Counted from the first letter of the stretch, positions 9,836-18,469 are shown. The stretch is DNA of 64,000 nucleotides from Streptomyces radicis (GCF_003626575.1 NZ_RBDY01000003.1:248001-312000); one strand, 5' to 3'. The notes: generated from the sequence alone by a model not told the origin. Translations and numbers: made by a program.

Positions 9836-9988
9836 ATGGAAATCCTTTGGCTCCTGGGCGCGTTGGTCTTTCTGATCGTTCTCGCGAGGGGGGCGGGAGG
9901 CGGTAGCGGCGGCTCGCACCACGGCGGCGGAAGCGGCTGGGGCGGCGGAGACGGCGGCGGTGGGGGCGACGGCGGCGGCGGGTGCTGA
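9836..9988 (+). CDS. Small Gly-rich single-span membrane protein
   Basis: 50 aa from ATG at 9836, with GGTGAGG upstream. Residues 1-18 (MEILWLLGALVFLIVLAR) form one transmembrane helix. The rest is an extreme Gly-rich tail with one HH pair, one Trp, two Asp and a terminal Cys (ending GGGGC). Function unknown; tiny membrane proteins with Gly/His/Cys tails occur in many bacteria and are often missed by gene callers. The hydrophobic start uses lower-GC codons (ATC CTT TGG), as expected for a real membrane helix. Confidence 0.6.
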   Translation: MEILWLLGALVFLIVLARGAGGGSGGSHHGGGSGWGGGDGGGGGDGGGGC

Positions 9989-10266
9989 GCGCGCCCCGCG
10001 GTCAACCGGCGGGAAACACAGGGGAATCCGCGGTGGTGCGTCACCGTCGCGTTCCCTGTGCTCTCGGCCACGGCCGAGCCGGGGGACCGCGGGCGGGGCT
10101 GAAGGAACGTCCGACGACGGGCCCCGTGCCGGGCGTTCAGCGGCGGCCCCGCCGACCGGATCGTCAGCCCAGCGGCGCGCCTCGCCCGAAGGCTCCCGGC
10201 ACCCCAGGTCGTGCAACGTGACGGCCCCGCCGATCCCGCCCGCGACGAGCGCGCACGCCACTTGGG

Positions 10267-10902
10267 TCAGGGCGACGCCTGGGACCGGGCGCGCGGGATG
10301 ACGTTGATGTTGAACACGTGCGTGCCGAGCGCCCCCGCGATGCCGATGAACAGCGTCGCGTAGAACTCCTGGCCCAGGGCCGTCGCGATGCCGCCCAGGT
10401 CGAGGCGGGCGGCGGGGGGCCAGCCGAGGTCGCCGAGCAGGCCGCCCACCGTCTCCTTGGCCGCCGCGTCGTCGCCCGACAGGAAGACCGTGCTGGGCCC
10501 CGCGACCACGCCGGGGGCGCGCATGACCTCGGCGTCGACCGTGGCCAGCGTCTTGACCACGGCCGTCTCGGGGAGCGCGCGCTGGATCAGCTCGCCGAGC
10601 GACACGTCCCGGTGGGCCAACGCGCCGTCGTCGGTGAACCCGACGCCGATGTCGATCAACGGCTTCCCCGCCAGCGGGCCCGGCCCGATCCCGGCCAGCA
10701 CGTCGAGGGAGGCGGTGCCGGGGGTGGCGTTGACGACGACCTCGCTCCGTTCGGCCGTCCCGGTGAGCCCGGCGACGGGTGCGGGCAGGCTCCGGCGGTC
10801 GCCGGGGCGGCGGGAGCCGAGGACGACCTCGTGTCCCGCGGCGGCCCAGCCGGTGGCGAGGGCGCGGGCGACGTTTCCTGTGCCGAGGATTCCTATGCGC
10901 AT
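10267..10902 (-). CDS. NADPH-dependent F420 reductase-like oxidoreductase
   Basis: 211 aa starting MRIGILGTGNVARALATGW at 10902. The N-terminal Rossmann motif GTGNVA and SRRPGD match the F420-dependent NADP reductase / NADP-oxidoreductase coenzyme-F420-binding family. The central part (VVNATPGTASLDVL, KPLIDIGVGF) and a C-terminal helix-rich region of the right length also fit. Whether the partner is F420 or another electron carrier cannot be read from sequence. It is divergent from the amidohydrolase across 270 bases; no strong ribosome site is visible. Confidence 0.75.
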   Translation of the reverse strand: MRIGILGTGNVARALATGWAAAGHEVVLGSRRPGDRRSLPAPVAGLTGTAERSEVVVNATPGTASLDVLAGIGPGPLAGKPLIDIGVGFTDDGALAHRDVSLGELIQRALPETAVVKTLATVDAEVMRAPGVVAGPSTVFLSGDDAAAKETVGGLLGDLGWPPAARLDLGGIATALGQEFYATLFIGIAGALGTHVFNINVIPRARSQASP

Positions 10903-11125
10903 GCCGCGACGGTAACCAGCCGCCCCCGCGCGCCGGATCGGGCGGAAGGCGGAGCCCGCGCGGGACCACCGGACGGGGACCGTTGGCGTACTCCTGGGTC
11001 CGACGCGGGCAATTCGCCCCGGCGCGGGGCGCGGGCGCGGTGACGATGGGGCCGGGCCATGGAGACCGTCGAGCGCGGGCCCTCGAGCGCGGGCCCTCGG
11101 GCGCGGGCCCGCGGGCCGGGACGGA

Positions 11126-11177
11126 GCGAACGGTGAGGCGAACGGTGAGGAGTCAACGGTGAGGAGCGAACGGTGAC
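11126..11177 (+). repeat. Tandem GCGAACGGTGAGG repeats at the amidohydrolase start
   Basis: Four imperfect copies of GCGAACGGTGAG(GA) follow one another every 12-14 bases and run into the GTG start of the amidohydrolase. Each copy contains a GGTGAGG ribosome-site-like element, so the leader holds several weak initiation signals in a row. Confidence 0.7.
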
Positions 11178-12714
11178 AGGACCGGGGAGCATGGTCATCA
11201 GGGGCGGAACGGTGCTGGTCGGGCCGCCGGCGACCGGGCGGTTCGAGCGGGCCGACGTGGTGGTGGCCGAGGGGCGGATCGCGGAGATCAGGCCGAGCGG
11301 CGCCACGGCTCCCGAAGGCGCCGAGGTGCTGGACGCGACGGGCCGTTTCGTCCTGCCCGGCTTCGTCGACGCGCACCACCACCTGTGGCAGACGACGATG
11401 CGCGGGCTGACCGCCGAGTGGGACCTCATGGACATGCTGTGGTCGATGCGGCTGCACCACACCGCGCTGCACAGCCCCGACGACGTGCACGCGGGCACGC
11501 TCGCGGGCGCGCTCGCCGCGCTCGAGGCGGGCACCACCACGACGATCGACGTGGCGCACGTCATCACGACGCCCGACCACGCCGACGCGGGGGTCAACGG
11601 CATCCGCGAGTCCGGCATCCGCGCCGTATGGGCCTACGGGCTGGCCACCCCGCCCGCCGCGGAGAGCGCGTTCCCGAGCGAACGGCACCGGATGGCCGAC
11701 GTGGAACGTGTCCGCGGCACCTACTTCCCCGCCGACTCCCCCGCCGACCTCCCGACCGGCCCTTCGGCCGACCTCCCGACCGGTCTTCGCACCGGCGTCC
11801 GCACCGGTCTCCGCACCGGCGGAGCCCCCGCCGCCCGCGTGGTGATGGGCCTCGCGGCCAACGAGATCGGCAGCGTCCCATGGGAGACCACGCGGGGGGA
11901 GTTCCGGCTTGCCAGGGAGCTCGGGGTGCTGCTGACGGCGCACACCAACGTGTTCGGCGGGCCCGACGCCCCGCGCGAGATCGCGTGGCTGCGCCACGAC
12001 GGGCTGCTCGGCCCGCTCCAGCTGCACGCGCACGCCACGAGCAGCACGGACGAGGAGCTGCGGTGGCTGGCCGAGTCGGGCGCGGCGGTGGCGAGCACGG
12101 TGGAGACGGAGCTCCAGATGGGCCTGGGCCACCCGGTGTTCGCGCGCGCCATGGCGGCGGGGGTGACGGTGGGGCTCGGCACGGACATCCAGTCGAACAA
12201 CTCGGGCGACCTGTTCGCGCAGATGCGGCTCGCGATGCAGTGCGAGAACGGCCGCAGCGCGGAGCGGCGGCTGGCCTCGGGCGGCGTCGGGGCGCTGCGC
12301 GGCACGGCGGTGCGGCCGCGCGACGTGCTGCACCTGGCGACGCTCGGCGGGGCGCGGGCGCTGGGCCTCGGCGAGGTGACGGGGTCGCTCGAGCCGGGCA
12401 AGGCGGCCGACCTCGTGCTGCTGCGGCACGACCGGCTCTACCACCGCCCCGTGACGGACCCGTTCGCCACGGTGGTCCTGCACTGCGGGCCAGGTGACGT
12501 GGACGCGGTGCTGGTGGACGGCGAAGTCCTCAAACGGGATGGGCAGTTGACGCGGCGAGACGCGCCGAGCGTGATGGGATTGATCGACGCGGCGGCGCGG
12601 CGCCTGCGGGACGCGATGGAACGCGAGGGCGGGCCGCGCCTCGACCGCCCGGACGACCTGCCGGAACGCCTCGCGGAGCGGCGCGCGGGCAACCTCCCCG
12701 ACTGGGCGGTCTGA
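11173..12714 (+). CDS. TRZ/ATZ-type amidohydrolase (deaminase/chlorohydrolase family)
   Basis: 513 aa. GTG at 11173 has GAGGAG at 11161-11166; a later ATG at 11191 lacks a properly spaced site. The metal-binding HxH lies in GFVDAHHHLWQ (~residues 58-68). Further family features are LLTAHTNVFGG, LHAHATSSTDEEL and GLGTDIQSNNSGDLF, and the end LEPGKAADLVLL is typical of cytosine/guanine deaminase-like enzymes. Exact substrate unknown. Residues ~187-220 carry an in-frame low-complexity insertion (repeated DLPTG then RTG units, nt 11734-11823) absent from typical members. A terminator follows. Confidence 0.85.
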   Translation: MTGPGSMVIRGGTVLVGPPATGRFERADVVVAEGRIAEIRPSGATAPEGAEVLDATGRFVLPGFVDAHHHLWQTTMRGLTAEWDLMDMLWSMRLHHTALHSPDDVHAGTLAGALAALEAGTTTTIDVAHVITTPDHADAGVNGIRESGIRAVWAYGLATPPAAESAFPSERHRMADVERVRGTYFPADSPADLPTGPSADLPTGLRTGVRTGLRTGGAPAARVVMGLAANEIGSVPWETTRGEFRLARELGVLLTAHTNVFGGPDAPREIAWLRHDGLLGPLQLHAHATSSTDEELRWLAESGAAVASTVETELQMGLGHPVFARAMAAGVTVGLGTDIQSNNSGDLFAQMRLAMQCENGRSAERRLASGGVGALRGTAVRPRDVLHLATLGGARALGLGEVTGSLEPGKAADLVLLRHDRLYHRPVTDPFATVVLHCGPGDVDAVLVDGEVLKRDGQLTRRDAPSVMGLIDAAARRLRDAMEREGGPRLDRPDDLPERLAERRAGNLPDWAV

Positions 12715-12752
12715 CGCCAGGGCCACCGTTCGCACTGGTCGATCACTCATCC

Positions 12753-12801
12753 CGAGGGCCCGGCGTCCGCCCCCGTCAACGGCGGGCGGTCCGGGCCCTC
12801 G
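12753..12801 (+). terminator. Stem-loop terminator after the amidohydrolase
   Basis: CGAGGGCCCGG (12753-12763) pairs perfectly with 12791-12801, and an inner GTCCGCC/GGCGGGC pair extends the stem. It begins 38 bases after the stop codon. No U-run follows, as is common in actinomycetes. Confidence 0.7.
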
Positions 12802-12815
12802 ACCTCCCGCCCCGC

Positions 12816-12848
12816 TTGACGCCTGAGCCATGAGTGATTGAATACTCA
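12816..12848 (+). promoter_or_regulatory. Promoter and operator of the TetR gene, probably leaderless
   Basis: A TTGACG -35 (12816-12821) is followed after 18 bases by GAATAC (12840-12845), which would start transcription at about the ATG at 12850. The dyad TGAGT-N8-ACTCA (12831-12848) overlaps this promoter. The half site ATGAGTGAT (12830-12838) recurs inverted as ATCACTCAT at 12742-12750. Both suggest autoregulation by the TetR protein. Confidence 0.5.
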
Positions 12849-12849
12849 C

Positions 12850-13416
12850 ATGTCCACCACCTCCCGACGCCGACTCTCTACCGCGGAGGAACGCCGCGAG
12901 ACCGTGCTCGCCACGGCCATCGGCGCGTTCGCCGCCCGCGGGTACTTCGGCACCTCGACCGTCGACGTCGCCAAGCGCGCGGGCATCTCGCAGGCCTATG
13001 TCTACCGGCTGTTCCCCGACAAGGAGACACTGTTCGTCGCCGTCGTGGCGCACTGCTTCGCCCGCGTGCGCGCCGCCCTCGAGGCGGGGGCCGCGCGGGC
13101 CGACGGCAGCTCTCCCGAGGCCGTGCTCTCGGCGATGGGCCTGGCCTACGCGGAGCTGATCAGGGACCGGGACCTGCTGCTCGTCCAGCTGCACGGGCAG
13201 GCAGCGGCCGTCTCCGAGCCTGCGGTGCGCGAGGGGATGCGCGCCGGGTACGCGCGCCTCGTGGAGTATGTGCGCGGCGCGTCGGGGGGCTCGGACGCCG
13301 AGGTGCAGCGTTTCTTCGCCGTCGGGACGCTGTGTCACCTGGTGGTCTCGCTCGGCGCGGACGAGGTCGACGCGCCCTGGACCAGGACGTTGAACGAGGG
13401 CATCCGCCACCCCTGA
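12850..13416 (+). CDS. TetR/AcrR-family transcriptional regulator
   Basis: 188 aa from ATG at 12850; an in-frame TTG at 12838 is less likely. The N-terminal HTH is canonical: ERRETVLATAIGAFAARGY, STVDVAKRAGISQAYVYRLF, then PDKETLFVAVV. The C-terminal ligand domain ends in DAPWTRTLNEGIRHP, a form seen in many actinobacterial TetR proteins. No ribosome site precedes the ATG, consistent with a leaderless mRNA. No obvious target gene is adjacent downstream; the divergent-half-site arrangement suggests self-control. Confidence 0.88.
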   Translation: MSTTSRRRLSTAEERRETVLATAIGAFAARGYFGTSTVDVAKRAGISQAYVYRLFPDKETLFVAVVAHCFARVRAALEAGAARADGSSPEAVLSAMGLAYAELIRDRDLLLVQLHGQAAAVSEPAVREGMRAGYARLVEYVRGASGGSDAEVQRFFAVGTLCHLVVSLGADEVDAPWTRTLNEGIRHP

Positions 13417-13506
13417 GCGCGGCGGCGCGCGCCCCTGTGACCCGTCCGGGTGGTTTGACCGTGCGGCGTGGGGTGGCGGGGGCCCGGCGCCCTTACCGTC
13501 CGGCGC

Positions 13507-14238
13507 ATGAGCGGCATCCAGGAGATCATCGGTCGGATCCGGCAGGAGCTGGACGGGGAGTTGAGGGAACGCGTCCGGAAGGAGCTGGCCGGGCGCCCCC
13601 GGGCGTGGCTCGTCGACCAGCTGCTCGGCGAGACGCTCGGCCCCGCCGCTTCCCCGTCGGCGCCCGCCCTCCGCGCCCCCGCGGGCACGGTCGGGGACCC
13701 GGGCCTCGACGTCGCCGCCCTCGCCGAACTGGTCGAGCGCTACCGGGCGTTGACCCGCGAGGGGATGGAGGCCGAGGGCCTGCTGATCGGGCCCCCCGCC
13801 AAGGGCGGCGAGCTGATCGGGCCCGAGCGCCGGTCGGCGGCGGGCGCCGAACTCCTGCACGAGGCCAAGGACATGCTGCATGCCCTGCTCTTCGGCACGC
13901 CCGAGGACGGGGTCTATCTCAACCGCGTGGGACGGGAGTTGCTGACCATCACCGTGCCGCGCGCGAAGGCCCACAGCATCGCGTTCGCGCTGCGCGCCGC
14001 GACGGAGATCGGCGCGGAGGGCACATGGCGCGCCCCCGCGGGCCCACCCCTCGACGACCGCGCGCCCAACACACTGCTCCAGGTCGAGTACGGCGAGGTC
14101 ACCGAGGAGCTGGTGGGCAACGGCATCGTGGCGTGCCTGAAGGTGATCAACAACCTGGAGATCAACGAACAGGTGCTGTACGCGCGGATGGAGAGCGTCG
14201 ACGAGGTGCCGTGCGGGCGGCGGGGCGACGGCGGCTGA
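13507..14238 (+). CDS. Conserved-looking protein of unknown function
   Basis: 243 aa from ATG at 13507. I do not recognise the family. The first ~45 residues are charged and helical (RIRQELDGELRERVRKEL). A Pro/Ala linker follows, then a helical segment with ELVERYRALTREGMEAEGLL. The C-terminal half is an alpha/beta region with RVGRELLTITVPRAKAHSIA and VACLKVINNLEINEQVLYAR. There are no transmembrane segments, signal peptide or Cys clusters, so it is likely cytoplasmic. Codon bias is as in neighbouring genes, which supports a real gene. It ends 31 bases before the convergent rph stop. Confidence 0.65.
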   Translation: MSGIQEIIGRIRQELDGELRERVRKELAGRPRAWLVDQLLGETLGPAASPSAPALRAPAGTVGDPGLDVAALAELVERYRALTREGMEAEGLLIGPPAKGGELIGPERRSAAGAELLHEAKDMLHALLFGTPEDGVYLNRVGRELLTITVPRAKAHSIAFALRAATEIGAEGTWRAPAGPPLDDRAPNTLLQVEYGEVTEELVGNGIVACLKVINNLEINEQVLYARMESVDEVPCGRRGDGG

Positions 14239-14269
14239 CCCCGGGCCGCCACCAGGGGCGGGGCGGTCA

Positions 14270-17074
14270 TCAGCCGCTCGGCGTCGGCAGGATCTCGACA
14301 TACCCGTCGGTCCCGTGCACGCGGATCCGCTGCCCGTCCCGGATCAGCCGGGTGGCCCGCTCCACACCCACGACGGCGGGCAGGCCGTACTCCCTGGCGA
14401 TCACCGCGCCATGGGTCATCAGGCCGCCCACCTCCGTCACCAGGCCCGCGACCCCGACGAACAGCGGCGTCCAGCTGGGGTCGGTGAAGGTCGTGACCAG
14501 GATGTCGCCCGCCGCCAGGTCGGCCTCCGCCATGTCGAGGACGACGCGGGCCCTCCCCTCGACGGTCCCGGCGGAGACCGGCAGGCCGATCAGGGCGCCG
14601 ACCGGCGCGTCGTCGCGCCGGTACGCCCCGCTGAAGACCTCGCCGTCCGAGGTGAGCACCCGCGGCGGCGTGAGCGCGTGGTACGACCGGAACGCGTCCT
14701 TGCGCCGCCGGATGAGCTGGTCATCCACCCGGTGCGAGCGCACGACGCCGTGGAGCTCATGGAACGTGAGGTAGAAGATGTCCTCCCGCTCGGCAAGCAC
14801 GCCGGCCCGCACGAGGCGCCCGGCCTCCTCCCACAGGGCCCGTTTGTAGACGAAGTAGCGGCTCACGATGCCGTACTTCGGGTACTCCCGGTACCCGATG
14901 AACGTTCTGACCCGGTCGATCATCAGCTTGGCCTCGTCGGCTCTCCGGTCCCCGTCCGGCAGGGCCCGCAAGCGTGACAGCACGTCCTGTTCCTTCTTCC
15001 GCGCCCTCTCCCGGCCCTGCTCGAAGCGCCGCTCGGCGGCGCCGGGCGCGAAGTTCCTGACATTGTCGAGGATCGCGGGCACGAGCTCGGTGGGGCGCTC
15101 GCGCCACCGCGGCCTCGTGATGTCGATCTCGCCGACGCAGCGCATGCCGTACCGGTCGAGATAGGCCTCCATGGCGTCGCGCGCCTCGACCCCGCCCGGC
15201 AGCTTCACCAGCTCGTCCAGGAAGCCCTCGCCGGGAGAGCGCTCACCCAAGAGGCCCCCACTCGGAGAGCGCTCACCCGAGAAGTCCTCCCTTGGAGAGC
15301 GCTTACCCAGAAAGCTCTCGCTCGGAGAGCGCTCACCCAAGAGGCCCCCGCCGGGGAGGCCCCCGCCGGGGAGGCCTCCGCCCGGAGAGCGCTCACCCGA
15401 GAGACCGCGCAGGAACGCCACCACCTCAGGATGCGGGCGGATCACATCCGCGACGTCGAGCAGCGCGAGTCCCATCTCCGACGTGACGTTGTCGGGGGCG
15501 GACAGCGTGAGCGTGTCGGCCGCGTTCTTCTCGCCCAGCCACTCCCACAGCCTGTCGTTGAGCCACCAGGTGGCCTCCATCCCCGCCATGATCGCCTGAA
15601 GGCTCAACGGATCGCCGAGCACTCGCTTGTGCTCGTCGAACGCCTCGAGCAGGAAGTCGAACAGCGCGGGCCCCGTCTTCGTCCCGATGTCACGCTCCAG
15701 GGCGGCGACGGACGCCCGGTCGCGCTCGATCAGCTCGGTGACGATGGCCGGATCGGTCTCGATCGGCGCGGGCGCACCACCGGCCGGTGGCCCGCCGGGA
15801 CCCGCGTCCGGGAGCGAAGGGACGACATCGCCGCGGTCGACGACGGTCTCCAGGGCGTCCCTGATCAGCGGATCGCCTCGCCCCAGGGCATCCAGGAGGT
15901 CGGCGCGGCTCGCGGGCGAGGCCAGCCGCCGGGTGACGTCGACGAACAGCCTCCCGCCCGCCTCGTGCATCGGCACCATGGCCGTCAGTTGCCACATGGA
16001 GAGCCCCAGGGGTCTCATGGGGTCGGTCATCATCTGCCCGTGGCCGACGGAGACATAGACGCGTTGCCCCTGGTCGCCGGTCTCAGGGACGGGGACGAGA
16101 ACAGGGACGGGGACGGGGACGGGGAACAGCGTCGTGATCGGCCGACTCTGAACGATCCGGAAGCCGTCGTCGGCCAGGCACCACTCGATGTCCTGCGGGC
16201 GCCCGAAGTGCGCCTCGATCCGCCGCCCCAGCTCCACGAGCCGCACGACCTGCGCGTCCGTCAGCGCGGGCTCCTCCCGCCGCCGCGCGTCGATCGCCAC
16301 GTCCCGCGTGCCGCCGGTCGGCAGGGCGTGCACGGCACGCCGTTTCGCGGCGATCGCCCTGGCGACGACCTCGCCGTCCCGCACCCTGAAGACGTCGGGG
16401 CTCACCAGACCCGAGACCAGGGCCTCGCCGAGGCCGAACCCGGCGTCCACGGTGGCGACCTTCCGGCTGCCCGTGACGGGGTCGGCCGTGAACAGGACGC
16501 CCGCCGCCCGCGGGAAGACCATCCGCTGCACGACCACGGCCATGTGAACGGTGCGGTGGTCGATGCCGTTCCGTCGGCGGTAGGTCACGGCCCGTTCGGT
16601 GAACAGCGAGGCCCAGCACCGGCTGACGTGCCGGAGGACCGCCTTCGGCCCCATGACGTTCAGGTAGGTGTCCTGCTGACCGGCGAAGGAGGCCGTCGGC
16701 AGGTCCTCCGCCGTCGCGCTCGATCGGACGGCGTAGGCGGCGTGCTCGCCGAGCCGGGCGAGCGCGCGGGTGATCGCCGCCGCGAGATCGCCGGGGACGG
16801 CGATCTCTTCGATGGTTCGACGCGTCCGCGCGCTGAGCGTGCGGATCGCCTCCCGGTCGTCCGGGTTCACGCGCGACAACTGATCGAGCCGATCGTCGAT
16901 CGACGGCGCCTCCGCCGTGATCCGCCGGAAGGCGTCCGTCGTCACACAGAAGCCACCCGGCACGCGAACGCCTTCGATCCGCGACAGCCCGCCCAGGTGC
17001 GCGCCCTTGCCGCCGACGGCCGCGACCCGGGTCTCGTCGACCTCGTGAAGATCCACCACGTACCGCTCGGTCAT
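14270..17074 (-). CDS. rph: Rifamycin-inactivating phosphotransferase (RPH)
   Basis: 934 aa from ATG at 17074 with GGAGGTG six bases upstream. RPH uses ATP to phosphorylate the ansa-chain hydroxyl of rifamycins, with AMP and phosphate as by-products. N-terminal ATP-binding part: GGKGAHLGGLSRIEG, YAVRSSATAEDLPTASFAGQ, and QDIEWCLADDGFRIVQSRPI near residue 310. Middle rifamycin-binding part: GHGQMMTDPMRPLGLSMWQL, GPGGPPAGGAPAPIETDP. C-terminal swivelling domain: GGLMTHGAVIAREYGLPAVV, with catalytic His at residue ~888. Family members are about 865 aa; the excess is mostly an in-frame GERSP-rich array at residues ~560-614, where relatives have only a few residues between VAFL and FLDEL. A RAE element lies 165 bases upstream. 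Confidence 0.95.
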   Translation of the reverse strand: MTERYVVDLHEVDETRVAAVGGKGAHLGGLSRIEGVRVPGGFCVTTDAFRRITAEAPSIDDRLDQLSRVNPDDREAIRTLSARTRRTIEEIAVPGDLAAAITRALARLGEHAAYAVRSSATAEDLPTASFAGQQDTYLNVMGPKAVLRHVSRCWASLFTERAVTYRRRNGIDHRTVHMAVVVQRMVFPRAAGVLFTADPVTGSRKVATVDAGFGLGEALVSGLVSPDVFRVRDGEVVARAIAAKRRAVHALPTGGTRDVAIDARRREEPALTDAQVVRLVELGRRIEAHFGRPQDIEWCLADDGFRIVQSRPITTLFPVPVPVPVLVPVPETGDQGQRVYVSVGHGQMMTDPMRPLGLSMWQLTAMVPMHEAGGRLFVDVTRRLASPASRADLLDALGRGDPLIRDALETVVDRGDVVPSLPDAGPGGPPAGGAPAPIETDPAIVTELIERDRASVAALERDIGTKTGPALFDFLLEAFDEHKRVLGDPLSLQAIMAGMEATWWLNDRLWEWLGEKNAADTLTLSAPDNVTSEMGLALLDVADVIRPHPEVVAFLRGLSGERSPGGGLPGGGLPGGGLLGERSPSESFLGKRSPREDFSGERSPSGGLLGERSPGEGFLDELVKLPGGVEARDAMEAYLDRYGMRCVGEIDITRPRWRERPTELVPAILDNVRNFAPGAAERRFEQGRERARKKEQDVLSRLRALPDGDRRADEAKLMIDRVRTFIGYREYPKYGIVSRYFVYKRALWEEAGRLVRAGVLAEREDIFYLTFHELHGVVRSHRVDDQLIRRRKDAFRSYHALTPPRVLTSDGEVFSGAYRRDDAPVGALIGLPVSAGTVEGRARVVLDMAEADLAAGDILVTTFTDPSWTPLFVGVAGLVTEVGGLMTHGAVIAREYGLPAVVGVERATRLIRDGQRIRVHGTDGYVEILPTPSG
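15234..15397. repeat. 30-bp-period palindrome array inside rph
   Basis: GGAGAGCGCTCACC (one copy with TTACC) occurs at 15234, 15264, 15294, 15324 and 15384, an exact 30-bp period with one degenerate unit at about 15354. Read on the rph strand it gives repeated GERSP/GKRSP separated by Gly/Leu-rich spacers. It keeps the frame and contains no stop. Confidence 0.9.
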
Positions 17075-17221
17075 CGCGACACCTCCGAGGCGGCCGCGCT
17101 CCGCCGCGCCGCGGTGGCCGATCGGACGACCGGCGTCCGCCGCTCCGTCGAACCCCTTGTCGCGCACGTTCTCATCGGCACGTCGTGCCCCCATTTCCGC
17201 TGGTTGTGGGATCGGCCGACG

Positions 17222-17260
17222 ATTCTGCGCCGTGACCCGGGGCTTGCGGCAAGCCCCGGG
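17222..17260 (-). promoter_or_regulatory. Rifamycin-associated element (RAE) and rph promoter region
   Basis: The 19-bp inverted repeat GGGGCTTGCGGCAAGCCCC occupies 17239-17257; flanking CCC/GGG extend the dyad to 17236-17260. As I recall, this is the RAE found upstream of rifampin-inactivation genes in actinomycetes. On the minus strand a TTGCCG inside the element and CAGAAT (17222-17227) 19 bases away could be the -35 and -10, leaving a leader of about 140 bases before rph. Confidence 0.8.
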
Positions 17261-17345
17261 GCGCGCTATACGTTGAGAGTGGCAGGGAGAGCGTTCTCCC
17301 TGCCTCTGTCTTTCTCCCTCACCGGCCGCCCCGCGAGGGCACGCC

Positions 17346-18467
17346 TCACGCCAGCAGCCCCAGCACCCACCGATGGAACTCGGTGATGTGGTGCTCCGTG
17401 GGCACCAGCACCCCGCCACGCCCGTACGCGCGGGAGTGCATCCCGAGCTGGGTCCGCTCACACGCGGCGAAGTCCTGCTCGTTGACCCGGTGGAACAGCT
17501 CGACCGACGACGAGACATCGGCGCCCGCGTCGATCACCTCCGCCGCGTACAGCCAGTCGCACTCCACCCGCGTCAGGTCGGCCGCAAGCGGGAACATGCG
17601 GTGCAGGATGACGTGGTCCGGCACGAGGTTGAGGAAGACCTGCGGGCGAACGGTCGCGGCGAAGTAACGCCGGTCCTGCTCGTCGGCCAGGCCGGGCAGG
17701 CGGCCGAAGCCGGGCCCACCGTCCACGGTGAACCCCTCGGCCCCCGCGGCGAACTCCGCACCGTGCCCCACCTGCGACTGCGCCGCGTACCCTCCGGCGA
17801 ACTCCGGGAGCACCGCGACCAGTTCGGGGTGGATCGTGGCGCAGTGGTAGCACTCCATGAAGTTCTCGACGATCAGCTTCCAGTTGGCCCTGACGTCATA
17901 GCCGATGCGCCTGCCGAGCACCAGGTCCTCGGGCCGGTAGCGCCCGACCGCGTCCGCGTCGCCCAGACGCGACGCGACCGAGCCGACAACGGTCTCGTCG
18001 AACGACGGCGGCTCCTCCGCAAGGCACACCCAGGCGTAGCCCATCCACTCCCGCAGCGCCACGTCGACCAGGCCGTACGCGGAACGGTCGAGGCCCGGCA
18101 GGTCGCGAAGGTTCGGCGCGGCGACCAGGCGGCCGTCCAGCGCGTAGGTCCAGGCGTGGTACGGGCAGCGGAGGTTGCGCCGCACCTGTCCCGACTCCTC
18201 CGTGCACAACCGCGCGCCCCGGTGGCGACACACATTGAGGAACGCGCGCAGCGCGCCGTCGCGCGCGCGGGTGATCAGGACGCTCTCGCGCCCCACGGTG
18301 ACCGTGCGGAACGAGCCGGGCGTCAGCAGGTCCCCCGCGCGCACCGCGCAGAACCAGCGGGCTTCGAAGATCGACTCCTGCTCGCGGCGGAACGTTTCGG
18401 GGTCGGTGTAGGCGCGGCCCGGCAGGGTGGGCAGCAGTCCGGCGGGGGTGAGCGGCGACGTGGTCAT
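17346..18467 (-). CDS. Rieske-type oxygenase alpha subunit, glycine-betaine monooxygenase (GbcA) type
   Basis: 373 aa. The Rieske [2Fe-2S] ligands are CRH (NVCRHRGARLC) and CPYH (LRCPYHAWTY), ~residues 85-115. The mononuclear-iron site lies in NWKLIVENFMECYHCATIHP (~residues 200-219). This layout is shared by the choline monooxygenase / GbcA / ring-hydroxylating group. Its place behind dimethylglycine-oxidase- and sarcosine-oxidase-like genes favours oxidative demethylation of glycine betaine to dimethylglycine. The start at 18467 lies two bases after the stop of the upstream gene, implying translational coupling. No GbcB-like reductase gene is present in the window, so electrons must come from elsewhere. 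Confidence 0.85.
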   Translation of the reverse strand: MTTSPLTPAGLLPTLPGRAYTDPETFRREQESIFEARWFCAVRAGDLLTPGSFRTVTVGRESVLITRARDGALRAFLNVCRHRGARLCTEESGQVRRNLRCPYHAWTYALDGRLVAAPNLRDLPGLDRSAYGLVDVALREWMGYAWVCLAEEPPSFDETVVGSVASRLGDADAVGRYRPEDLVLGRRIGYDVRANWKLIVENFMECYHCATIHPELVAVLPEFAGGYAAQSQVGHGAEFAAGAEGFTVDGGPGFGRLPGLADEQDRRYFAATVRPQVFLNLVPDHVILHRMFPLAADLTRVECDWLYAAEVIDAGADVSSSVELFHRVNEQDFAACERTQLGMHSRAYGRGGVLVPTEHHITEFHRWVLGLLA

Positions 18468-18469
18468 GG

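Noticed and set aside
9960..10301. Plus-strand open frames after the Gly-rich gene
   Set aside because: Arg/Pro/Gly-rich translations with no ribosome site or domain, overlapping the end of the minus-strand oxidoreductase; typical GC-rich shadows.
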